Source: Capronia americana (lineage: Eukaryota; Ascomycota; Eurotiomycetes; Chaetothyriales; Herpotrichiellaceae). Taken from it: a DNA stretch of 64,000 nt. How positions within the stretch are numbered: the first letter of the stretch is position 1; each line of letters opens with the position of its first letter. Shown piece after piece: positions 42,943 to 53,224 of the stretch. A program made the position numbers and the translations under genes. The stretch is from assembly GCA_016110215.1 (NCBI GenBank), contig JADWQD010000011.1:310001-374000 (forward strand), in the 5' to 3' direction. The notes below the pieces were generated by a model that was not told the origin of the DNA, searched no databases, and saw only the letters and a list, made by a program, of their open reading frames with translations.

Positions 42943-45490
42943 TTTGAGATTTGGAGTTGTTGTGAGTTGGTGGTAATTGAACGATTGGAATTAAGTGTTT
43001 CTGGATTAGAAGTGGTTGGAAAGAATGTTAAGCAGTTGGTCCCAAAGAATGACTGATTAGGAAATAAGGAAAGGAAAGAAAAAAGGAAAGTTGGAAGTTT
43101 GTTGTTGTTTGTTGGTTGTGTTGTTTGATGGAGAGAAGACTCGTATACAGAGGTGAGGCATGCCTTTCTTTATAGCCATGCTGGCCATCTGGCGGGCTTG
43201 AAGTGGAGTATCCGCTATCCTGTGTATTCGGTGAGGACGTGCCAGAGTGGCAGCGAGCATTGACCAAAAGCGACAAATCCATATGGCAAAGCACGGCGCC
43301 ACTCAGCAAGTGGGACGGTCTACGCCGGCAAGTTCAGAAGAACAGTCGAGAAGAATGACAAAGGTACCTAAAACGAGGTATGCGGCTTGCCTGCGGCCGG
43401 GAGAATTGGCTGATAAAGCACGCGCCAAGACACTATAGCGGACTTTAGGTGTCATTGGCTGAGGAAACACACGCTGTTGATTACTGCCGCAGGACCAATT
43501 CACCTCGAGCGGAGCAACTCACCAGCCCAATTCTCCCCTAGCCGTTATTCTACAGTGTATTTCGCCTCCACCGCGGCTTCAAGCTGCATGCTGTGTCGTC
43601 TTGGCATTCGACAGTGCTTACTATTCTTACCAATTATAGTGCCAAATAACTTGAAGCTCTGCCAGAGCTCCGACAAGCCTTTCGGGAGCCAAGATACCGG
43701 TTAGCAAGCCACGCCCAACCCGTCGCAGGCGATGGTCGTGGTTACACACAGGAACGAGCACGAACTGCCTACTGGGTACGATGAGCTCCGTACCAAAGAT
43801 GCATTGCCGAGAAGCGAGGAACGACAGACGTTGGAGATTGCCTCCATGCTGTGGCGAAGAGCCTATACCGCGTCGACAATCTAGGTCGGGGAATAGCCAT
43901 CTTGGCATGCATTTATTGTGACTCCGGCATCTTTAACGGACGTACCATCCTGGTGTGGCTCTCGCTGGGCTTATCACCCAGAACAGCAGTACCTGGGTGA
44001 GCAGCAACTCCTATGGACGACGATCGCCTCATTCCCACACACTTTTGTGCAGCTGGACCCAATCATCCAGCGTCATCGGAGGTCTGCCATGATGTTGTCT
44101 TCGGGGAGGTAGTCGAACATGCTCGGTCTTGCACCGGAGACCACCACCGAAATTTGCGGCAACTTACTCCTCTGTCAGCTTCACGTTTCATTCAATAGTG
44201 GATCATTGTAGTTCAAGAGTTCAGGTCTCACAGCTCGATAATTGCAATATTGCGGAGTTAGGTCGGTCAGCACTTGGGAAGCCACTGCCGCGATGTCTAT
44301 CGCACTGATGAAAGGAGCGCTGCCATCTCCGCTAGCGTGGAGATTCTGCCTTCACACTTTATCATGTGTTGGTGCTCTTGTTCGGACATTCTCTCTATCT
44401 TCGGTCAACCTTACTAAACATACAAGCAGTGAAAGCCAAGCCAAAAGGCCTGGCCTAAGAACTTTCCCATGAACCAGGTTGCCCGGACCACGCAGTACCC
44501 GACCTGCTATCTCGACCAAGTGCGCCAAACTTTGCCGATGTGGTGGCCGCCTTGCTCGACTGAGTTGCGCTCAAGGGTGCAAACCGCTTGACGTTATGCT
44601 TCAGCACAGTGATTCAACAAACGCGTCCATCAATGGTGCCGGGTCGATTATCTCAGAGGATATGAGAGACACAGCCGTAGCGGCCATTACATTGAGGAAA
44701 CCCTGGTCAAACGGATTTCAAAGATCGAAGAACCGAGCTAGTCGAACTCGACTCAAGGCATACCCACTGGTGCAGCAGTGACACCGCTGCGAGAGGGCAG
44801 CAGGCAAGTAATGATGCAGCTTGAAGGAGGTGAGCGATCAGCAAAGATGTCTTACCCGGCCCCGAGTAAGAAGGATGGCCATGATGAACCCGCAACGAGT
44901 TCGAAGCCACAACATCTTCACCAGGTGCTGTACCGGTTTAGATTATAACGCGATTCTCGAGCTTCGTGTGGCCCTCTCCGCAGTGCAATGTTCTCAACAT
45001 ACTCTGTCTGACCCAAACCTGCAGGCGTTTGATGCTGACATAGCAATGCCGGACTTTGAATACCAGACAATAGTTGGCGTTGCACATCGCCTGCCAGGCT
45101 TGGCGAATCAAGTGCACCGCGTTGGACACACATCGTCCACACAGGTGTTAGCACAATTCACGGTTCATAGCTACAATCATTATACGTTGAGTAAACAGTA
45201 AGGGTGATGGAGAGTTCGAGTTGAGAAGGCAGAAGGGTTCCGGAGTTAAGAGAGCACTTCCTATTTAGGTTAGCTGCCAAGCCATGCCCTCATTGGTTGT
45301 ACTAGTTCCCAATTGAATTTCTTTCGCGTGTCCCTGGCCGATGGTCTCGTGTCGCAGGACAGAAAAGTCCATCAAACGGCTGAACTCGCTCTCCCCCCAT
45401 TGTCAGGTTTTGCTTGCCGCTAGACTCTGGACCATAGCTTAAAAGCTTGCGGAGCTATCGCGACTACTTCAGGGAGCGGTGGCAGGTCCG
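42943..45490. other. Intergenic, about 2.5 kb
   Basis: The first part is the promoter and leader of the secreted protein gene, with a TATA box. From 43300 to 45490 I see no supported gene. A plus frame at about 43732-43882 (reading MVVVTHRNEHELPTGYDELR) has protein-like composition, but no family match or splice partners. Confidence 0.45.
43168..43174 (-). promoter_or_regulatory. TATA box candidate of the secreted protein gene
   Basis: TATAAAG on the minus strand, about 225 bases before the ATG at 42942. A leader of about 200 bases would follow, rich in short AAC/AAG repeats. Fits a strongly regulated gene. Confidence 0.5.
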
Positions 45491-46675
45491 ATGAAGAGGT
45501 TGAGGCTCCTAAGATGGAGCGGTAGTGTACTTTCACCACGGACGAGACCAGACATCCTTCCTCCTCCCTTCTCCCGTATACGACGCTTCCAAGCAACAGC
45601 AGCTGCCCCTGCCGGTGCCGATGATGACTTCGTGGCACAAACGACGGATGGACCATATCTCCCCGAAGAACAGCTCATGAGACTACCCTCACCCCCGGTC
45701 ACTGCGGCGAGAACGTCTGCGAAGTTGGCTGCTCTCCATGCTCGGCTTTCGCTCCCATCACGATTCCCTCTTGAAACGCTGGCAAGAACTCTTGTAGACG
45801 AGTCCGCCGACACCTCAATACGATTCAACAACAAGCCGTTCGCTTCACTTGGCAATGACTTGTTGGGCTACTACACATCCGAGTATATCATCAGTCAGTA
45901 TCCGAGATTACCGCTTGCGGTGGTTTACGCCGCAATGTATGCGTACCATGGCCCAGCGACCTTGACGCAAATGGCTAGGGAATGGGGCGTTGAAGCCGCA
46001 GCAGAACCAGGTGGTGAGGTTGATCCCGGATTACTGCAATTTAAGAGAATGCCACCAGACACTCAGTTAGAGAAGGGCGACTCCGAAGCAGCTACGAACA
46101 GCAGCGACACCCGGGCGCAATGGACCCGAAGCTTGAGCGCGAAGTCTGTCCACTACGATCAATTCGGCGAACCTAAAGAGCGACCGGTAAACCCTGAAGA
46201 CCTCAGGTCAAAGGGCGTCACGCTGCAACGGGCAAGCACGAATTTCGTGAGGGCGGTCATCGGAGCGGTATATTTGCATGCTGGTCGGGCGGCGGCGAAG
46301 AAGTTTTACAGCGACCACTTCATGTCCCGACAATTAGACATGTCAAGCCTTTTCCAGTTCAAGACACCGACTCGGGATTTGAGCAAACTTTGCGGAAGAG
46401 AGGGTTTTCAGGCACCCGTGGCCAAAATACTAAGCGAGACCGGGCGCAAAAGCAGGACACCTGTGTACGTTGTTGGGATCTACTCAGGCAGCGACCTGTT
46501 AGGCGAAGGTGCAGGAGCCAGCCTGGACGAGGCGAGGACTCGCGCCGCAGTCGCTGCGTTGAAGGGCTGGTATCTCTACAGCCCAACCGAGTTCCGGTTG
46601 CCCAGCGAAACCGAAGAGCCGGGAGCCAAGCCATGGACGCCTATTCTGGTGGATGCAGGCGAGGTTGTCGGCTAG
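45491..46675 (+). CDS. MRPL3: Mitochondrial large ribosomal subunit protein mL44 (Mrpl3), RNase III-like
   Basis: Single exon of 394 aa from the first ATG, at 45491. The basic N-terminus (MKRLRLLRWSGSVLSPRTRP) is a mitochondrial targeting peptide. A degenerate RNase III domain follows, with FASLGNDLLGYYTSEYIISQYPRLPLAVVYAAMYAY in place of the catalytic signature. It continues to VRAVIGAVYLHAGRAAAKKF, then a double-stranded RNA-binding domain (DLSKLCGREGFQAPVAKIL ... VYVVGIYSGSDLLGEGAGASLDEARTRAAVAAL). This order matches yeast Mrpl3 / mL44, a structural protein of the mitoribosome that has lost nuclease activity. Strong. Confidence 0.92.
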   Translation: MKRLRLLRWSGSVLSPRTRPDILPPPFSRIRRFQATAAAPAGADDDFVAQTTDGPYLPEEQLMRLPSPPVTAARTSAKLAALHARLSLPSRFPLETLARTLVDESADTSIRFNNKPFASLGNDLLGYYTSEYIISQYPRLPLAVVYAAMYAYHGPATLTQMAREWGVEAAAEPGGEVDPGLLQFKRMPPDTQLEKGDSEAATNSSDTRAQWTRSLSAKSVHYDQFGEPKERPVNPEDLRSKGVTLQRASTNFVRAVIGAVYLHAGRAAAKKFYSDHFMSRQLDMSSLFQFKTPTRDLSKLCGREGFQAPVAKILSETGRKSRTPVYVVGIYSGSDLLGEGAGASLDEARTRAAVAALKGWYLYSPTEFRLPSETEEPGAKPWTPILVDAGEVVG

Positions 46676-47811
46676 TATCTGCACGAGACTTTTGCTCCTG
46701 TCAATCTCTCCACCAAGGCCGAGTGTACTTTTATGATACCTTGAACAATATCTGTGAAAAGTGGGTGGGCATTTCTTGGGCGCCAGGGACAAAGCATGTG
46801 TTGGAAGAGCGAACCTTTGTGGGCCGACTTGGCCAATGCACATGCAGATGTGGACGTTCCTCTCCCACTGCCTCAGCTTCTCGACGTGTATCTATCAAAA
46901 ATGTTCTTCACACCACTGTCTGGTCGTTCCTTTGGCTGGCGATCGGGCGCAAGCGAGGCCCTGGCGATGACACAAGGGTCGTTTGGTCTTGTTACTCCCG
47001 TCCGACCCTCGTCAAGGTGAAACACAACTGCGCGTTGTGGACGGCGATAGGATTCCCATCTCATAGAGCACCGCAAATGACTATAGATCCTTCCCGCGAC
47101 CGTCTTCGAGAGTGATGAGCCAATGAGCCACAAGCGAGCACGTTCGGCAGGGCTGCTTGGCAGACCCTAGGTGACGTCAATGATTGGAGGCCTACCCCCA
47201 GCCCAAGCGTTGCGCGCTCTCCACGCCTTCGATCTTGTGCAATTTGAGAGCAGCTGGGCGCGCTAGGGTTGAGCGGACACAGGGAATCGATCGCAATTCT
47301 TCCAATAGCAATGGCCAAAAGAGAACCGTCCCCGGAGTCGGGCGTGCCGTCTTGGGAGGGTCGGGATAATCAGGGCCGTGATGAATACGAGGGACCTTTC
47401 GCGTTACAAAGTTCTCCATGCTTGCGCCACCATCTGGGTGTGGTAGCCTTCGCAAATCAGGTCAGCCAAAGAACACCACAGTATGTTTCAGAAGGCTGTC
47501 AAGCGGAATATCACAACGGCTGATAACCCCCGCCCTGCCCCGGCTCTACGAGAATCAGATCCATTCCTCTATCGGCCCCATGACTAGGGCTTGTGACTCG
47601 CTACCCTGGATTCCACCATTCGAATATTCCACGACCCAGTAATTCGCCTCGCTAGGCAGTCTTCGAATCTTATAGTGTCCTGCCTCTTCTCAAGGATCTA
47701 CAATCCGGGGCATGTGGTTCACATTCCTGCTATAAGTCTTGTCGCCCGTTCCCTTGGAACTTGGAACTTATACCTCTATCGTATCTACTCCTTTAGCTCG
47801 AAGATTCCGCA
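46676..47811. other. Intergenic, about 1.1 kb
   Basis: Overlapping short frames on both strands; none has a domain. Contains the promoter of the glycine-zipper protein gene. Confidence 0.5.
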
Positions 47812-48687
47812 ATGGCAGCAACAGAATACTTCGCGTCTGGCGCCAGGCCTCCTTTGGAGCACCAGAGTTCCGGCCTGTACCCTCCTCAACCACAGAGAGC
47901 GAATTCATCGCAGCCTGCTCCTGGCTATCAACCTGGCCAATCTGGTCATCCAAGCCCACAATTTGGCGGCAATGCACCACCATCGCCATATGCTCCTCAT
48001 CCTGCTCCTCCGCCGCCTCCTCCTCCTTATCAACCACTCAGTAACGAAAGCAAAGTACATTTCACTCAAGGTCCCCAGCTACCTCCTCCCGGCCAACAGC
48101 GACCTTCTCTCTCAAGTCAACCCACCTACGCATTAAACCAGCCAAACTACCAAGCCAGCCCAGGGCAGCATTTGGCACCCTACCCTCCCGGCCCTTACGT
48201 GCCTCAAGGGCCTTATCACCAACAGCAACCTTACGCGCAGTCGCACCACCGACCTAGTTACCAACCTTCCCACAGTGATCCGTCGAGACTGGGCTACTCC
48301 TCGGACCCGGAGAACCAGCGGCATAGACACAAGAACCGTCCCCGTCGCGTTTCGGACAACTCACGGTCAACGAACGCAGACGGCTTCATCGGCGCTGCGG
48401 GAGGAGGTCTCATCGGCGATCTGATCTTCCCAGGTCTGGGTACAGTCGGTGGCGCACTGGTTGGATGGCTCGGTGGCAAAGACTACGGCAAGCACAGAAA
48501 GTGGCGCGAAGACAAGCGGGAACGGGAACAGGACCGATGGGAGAGGAAATACCACAGCGGCAGTGACAGGTCGAGGAGTCATAGTCGGGACGACAGAGAC
48601 AAGGATGCCCAATGGACCAGACACAGTCATATCGGTCATGATGGGATTGTGCACAGTCACGCGACACGGCGGAAGAGTTATGACTGA
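47812..48687 (+). CDS. Proline-rich glycine-zipper protein
   Basis: Single exon, 291 aa. The first 185 residues are Pro/Gln/Tyr/Ser-rich and disordered (PPPPPPPYQPL, PPGPYVPQGPYHQQQP). A glycine zipper follows at about 190-222 (GFIGAAGGGLIGDLIFPGLGTVGGALVGWLGG), then a highly charged C-terminus (HRKWREDKREREQDRWERK) with Arg/Ser/His repeats. Glycine zippers (GxxxG) mediate helix packing in membranes or oligomers. This combination is frequent in filamentous fungi as an uncharacterised protein, sometimes compared with stress or Woronin-body-related proteins. No signal peptide is seen. Model sure, function unknown. Confidence 0.8.
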   Translation: MAATEYFASGARPPLEHQSSGLYPPQPQRANSSQPAPGYQPGQSGHPSPQFGGNAPPSPYAPHPAPPPPPPPYQPLSNESKVHFTQGPQLPPPGQQRPSLSSQPTYALNQPNYQASPGQHLAPYPPGPYVPQGPYHQQQPYAQSHHRPSYQPSHSDPSRLGYSSDPENQRHRHKNRPRRVSDNSRSTNADGFIGAAGGGLIGDLIFPGLGTVGGALVGWLGGKDYGKHRKWREDKREREQDRWERKYHSGSDRSRSHSRDDRDKDAQWTRHSHIGHDGIVHSHATRRKSYD

Positions 48688-50493
48688 AGATGAGTTCCGC
48701 TGTTGGTGACGTTTCTGATGGATGTTTTGTGGGCCTTTTATCGACGCCATTTTTTCCGTGAAAGCGAGATCTTTAGCATTTGGAGCCTAGGCATGGCATG
48801 TACTGTACTATAGGCGGCTCTGATACACCCGACTGGGATGCCGGTCGATCGGGTCTGGATAAACGACGAGAGTACTCAGGCAGAGAGATTAAGTTCTGCA
48901 CGATCATGTAATTTTCAAGTCGCGTGGTACGAAAAGCGTGTCTCTCCACCAATAGGCGCAACAACATACGCATACGAGTACGTGCACAGTAACATTGAAG
49001 TGATACTCGTATGCACCCCAGAGCGGCTGCGGTGGCAAGTGCTGACGGTACCTTGCAGTTGAGCGTGAAGTGAGTGAAGTAATCAAGTGAGGGGGTGACG
49101 TACTGTGCATTATGGCGGTGCTGTGGCGCCAAGGTTTCAGTTTCGCCTCCGCCGTTCAATCTGGGAAGAGATTCACTCCCTAGTCAATAGCACCTCAGTT
49201 CCAATTCTTCACGGTCAACTCTGTGCTGCAACTTCACATCGTCCCTTTTGCGACCGACGATGCGGTGAACCGAACGCAGCCTCGCTCTTGGCATCATACC
49301 ATCACTTCAGCCCTACTACCGACTGTGGTATGTAGGACTGTACTATCTGCTAAGCCCTGCGCACTAAGTAAGCTGCCTTGTGGGGGCGAATATGTGTCAA
49401 CAGGCGAGTCTGGACTCCGACTCGTTGCGCAGTTTCCAGCCGCCTCAGGCAATAATGTCACTGCGAAAGGTCTCTGCATTTATGCTGTGCGAGAGTACCG
49501 AGTACCCGGAACCACTTCCCCACAGAATAGTTCCCACTTGCGCCTGTACGCCAGAGCGGATAAGAACCCTGTGCACGAGTATAAGGGACGCAAAAGTCGC
49601 GGTGTGGGGCCTCTATCGACGAGAGGGCGTTCCTGAGGGAGCTATGGACTGATGGTTCAATGTTAACGCCCCACGATGTTGACAATCCGTCCATGCATTG
49701 TCCGACACTGCCGCGACAGACAGCACAACTCCCGCGGATTGTTTCTGAATCCGCAGGTGCAGCACCCACGGCACGGCAGACTGGGATTCACCAGCTGTGG
49801 ATCTTGGGAGTAGGGAGCTCCTGCTCGGGCAGCACCTGTTCGCTAGGATTTGGGCTCAGATACAAAAGTTCCTGCCTCGAAGGTTGACTTGGCGTTATGG
49901 AGGTGCCGTGCATGGCTTCCTAAAGGAGTGTCGGCAGTTGCATGTTTTGTTCGAGTCAGTTCTTTGATCCTGTCTCGCCGTTCTGGATGCATTCTAAGCC
50001 AAACTGCCAAGCTCAAAGATACATTGCGATTTGCAAAGAGCACATGCCATCACCAAAAGGCGCTGCAGTCACCACGGATGGTGTCGACTGGTAAGGACGC
50101 TGCTTCGTACTAGCTCGCACGGCGAGTCGGTACTTCCAGACCTTCCTGCTCAATATCGGTCGCGATGGGTGAGATAAGTTGGTTTCGAGCACGATGCCGA
50201 ACCAGTGACCGGTCATGGCCAAGACCTTGAGCTGCAGGCTACGGACTGTGATCGGTCATCGCGCCTAAGTCACTATGAGAAGGCGACACTCGTGAACAAG
50301 GAAATTGTTAACTCGCCCGTATAATCAGGGCTTTCTAAGCCATGCAAATATGCTCAGCCACTGGCACAAGTTCAGGTACGACAGCAGCCACTGCGTCGGT
50401 GTCCCTTTCGGATATTGTGCCCTTAGATCGACTGGTCGTCGAGCGAAGATTTAAGGGTACGCTGACGAGAACTTTGACACGCGTTCACCTCAT

Positions 50494-50817
50494 CTACTCC
50501 TTGGTCGAACCCCCACCCGTCTCAATCTTGGGCCACTCCATGAGGGTCTTGTGCACTGGATCAACGTTCGTGGACAACCTGTACAGCAAACCCAAGCAGG
50601 TTCCGACGAACTGACAAACCCTCCAAAGGACATCTACCTGATCTTGGACGTGACAATCTGCCGAGATTTTTTCTGCATATTCAGTTGACATATACAAGAG
50701 TCGAGATTTTGGGCCTCGCTTCAGCTCCTCAATGTGCGATGCCCAAATGCTGCAGCTGACCGAATGTTGGCGCTCATCACCATCAAAGTATTCATACAAT
50801 GCCAGCCTGCCGTCCAC
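50494..50817 (-). CDS. Hypothetical fragment, possible exon
   Basis: About 107 codons open on the minus strand with no ATG at the start of the frame (it opens with GTG and can extend upstream). The reading (ALYEYFDGDERQHSVSCSIW, then a hydrophobic CQFVGTCLGLLYRL) has balanced composition unlike the surrounding noise, but I recognise no domain. It may be an exon of a decayed gene. Low confidence. Confidence 0.25.
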   Translation of the reverse strand: MDGRLALYEYFDGDERQHSVSCSIWASHIEELKRGPKSRLLYMSTEYAEKISADCHVQDQVDVLWRVCQFVGTCLGLLYRLSTNVDPVHKTLMEWPKIETGGGSTKE

Positions 50818-51706
50818 ATTTCGGAATCGATGCCATGATCGATGTTGGGTCGAAGAAAAACGGAGTAAGGGTCTATACTCTCAGAAGACGGTATTAATTA
50901 CTTGCAGGGAGACAGCCCTTGCGGTCGGTTCTGAAGCGCCCAAACACTCACGGCTCGAGACTGTCACCTTTTCCCCGTCCCCACGACGTACCCATCCATA
51001 TTGGCTGATACAGGAACGCCCAGTTCGCATTCTTGTTCCATCAAGCCCGCACCTAGCGTTCTACAGAGTACAGTGGACTTCCGTCGCCAGGAAGTGCTTT
51101 ATCCCAGGTCAGAATGCCGTCACGCTAGCTAACCTGGGCAGCGTTGCAAAGGTGGATTCATGGTCTTGTGACCAGTACGCCTTAGAAGCCACAACAATGA
51201 TAGGTCCCTTGAGCCTTGAGCCTTAAGCCTTGAGCATTTCCCCCCTTTCGCCTGGCACCTCGCCGTCGAGGCCGGTTGTCTTGTCCATCACCGAACCACC
51301 AACACCTCCTTCGACAAGGCTGTGCCCTTCCTTCGTGCCTCAACCTCGCCCTTACACGACCTTCAACCAAAGGTGGAGTGGATGTGCGTGTCTTATGCCA
51401 GAGGATGACGAAGATCAACCATCATGGCGCACGCGAAGCTCGAATTGATCAACCTGCTAAACATCCTGCCGCCAGGGTGAGGAGAAGTCTCAGGGCGTAG
51501 ATACATTTCCACTCCTCAGCTGGAAGACCCGGATCATCCAGGCTCTGCACGACCCTCTGAGGACCCGTTGTGAGGAATGAGGAAGTGTCTATGTAGCTAA
51601 GGGTCTCGAGACGCCTAGCCGAAGCAAGATGAGATGATCAACCTTCTTAGTACTTGATCTTAATTCCATTATGGTACGGTCATGAGTCCCGAAGTGTAAA
51701 GATCGA

Positions 51707-51801
51707 GACTCAAGACTAGGACTCAAGACTCAAGACTAGGACTCAAGACTCAAGACTAGGACTCAAGACTCAAGACTAGGACTCAAGACTAGGACTCAAG
51801 G
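51707..51801. repeat. 20-base minisatellite GACTCAAGACTCAAGACTAG
   Basis: Three complete 20-base units (51721-51780) are flanked on each side by 13-base partial units that lack one GACTCAA step. The internal period is 7+13. Perfect identity suggests recent slippage or unequal exchange. Confidence 0.9.
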
Positions 51802-52140
51802 CCCAACGACGGCGAAGAACCACGAAACCACCACTAGAGACAGGACATCCGCGGTATATACCTGTTCCTGCTAAATAGTCTCCCTCTCACTCACTCACTC
51901 ACTCCATCTCACTCACCCATCAAGACTACCATTGCGTATGCCTAAGGTAGTGGGGCCCGCAATTACCGCTCAAATTTCGCCTGTTGGAGAAAAATTGGCC
52001 ATCCAACCATACAGTAATATATCCATGCAAGGCGAAGCCCATTACATACGTCCTAGAGCGGATGAGAGGTCGCAAGAGCAAGACCAAGAGCAAGACCAAG
52101 TTGTCCTGTGACTAAGACCAAGAGCAAGTCGTCCTGCTGT

Positions 52141-52241
52141 CTCTTATCTCTATCTCTATCTCTATCTCTATCTCTATCTCTATCTCTATCTCTATCTCTA
52201 TCTCTATCTCTATCTCTATCTCTGTCTCTATCTCCATCTCC
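52141..52241. repeat. (TATCTC)n hexanucleotide repeat
   Basis: At least 13 perfect TATCTC units (about 52145-52222), then degenerate units. One strand is pure pyrimidine except for A every sixth base. It creates a spurious Ser-Leu open frame. Confidence 0.95.
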
Positions 52242-52903
52242 GTGTCAATATCTGCGCTGGTCCTGGTCCCGGTCCTGGTCCGGGTCTTAGTTCTTGTCCA
52301 TCGGTTTTGACTCGGCTCATCCGAAAAGGCGGCTGCTGGACTGCCAGGGATATATATACAGTAGGGGCATGGGCGGAAGAGATACGGTATTTACTCTAGA
52401 CCCCATCAACATCAAGGGGTTTGTGCTGTGTGCTGTGTGCTGTGTGGTGTATACTATTACATATAGTATAGGTAGGTACATTACAATACTGTACTACATG
52501 GCTTGTGACGATCGGGTCTTCAGTTGAATGATGCCTAATTCTAAGTCCGTAATCCGATTGTGATTGTGATTGTTATTGTCATCCAAAACCCCCAGAAGAG
52601 GACGGGCTCTGATTCTAGCTCTTGAAGCCAGCTCTGTTATATCAGAATTTCAAGATACCGTGTACGTACGCACATATGTAAACACCAGGGTCGTGCTTCC
52701 AAGTATGTGTACATGTATATGTAGGTACGTAGGTAATATGTACTATTATGCACTTTCAACAGCACAAATGTAGCAGAACGCAAGCGTTGTTCTGCGAAAT
52801 CCGCCCCTTTTAGTCCTCTTTGAGGACAAGTATCTCGTACGTTGAGTCCGTCAGTCTGTCTCTACAAAAACACATAAACACATACAAACACACACAGAAA
52901 CAC

Positions 52904-52907
<4 letters not shown>

Positions 52908-52937
<30 letters not shown>
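52908..52937. repeat. (AG)15 dinucleotide repeat
   Basis: Thirty bases of perfect AG repeat following a CA/AC-rich stretch at 52865-52907. Confidence 0.95.
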
Positions 52938-52940
<3 letters not shown>

Positions 52941-53201
52941 TATCCGACGATTTACGTATCTCTCACCTTACCTTCCCTCCCCTCCCCTCGCCTCGTGGAC
53001 AGAATTCTTAGAGACCATGTTTGAGCCCCACTAGCTTGCATGTATGTATATATGTAGATTCTTGTCTGGTTCGGAGGGCTAAGTCGAAGCGATGAGAGCA
53101 GAGGAGAGGGAGAGGAGAGTGTGCAGCTCAACTTCCCGGCGACAGTGACGGCGATGGCGAAAGCTACGTACGGCAAGGACTCGGCGGACCAGGAAAGAAA
53201 G

Positions 53202-53224
53202 CATACCATACCATACCATACCAT
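53202..53224. repeat. (CATAC)n pentanucleotide repeat
   Basis: Four and a half perfect CATAC units. Confidence 0.9.

Noticed and set aside
44821..45201. 126-codon plus frame
   Set aside because: No motif or homology pattern; likely chance.
52108..52290. Ser-Leu repeat open frame
   Set aside because: It is the translation of the TATCTC microsatellite, with no other coding evidence.
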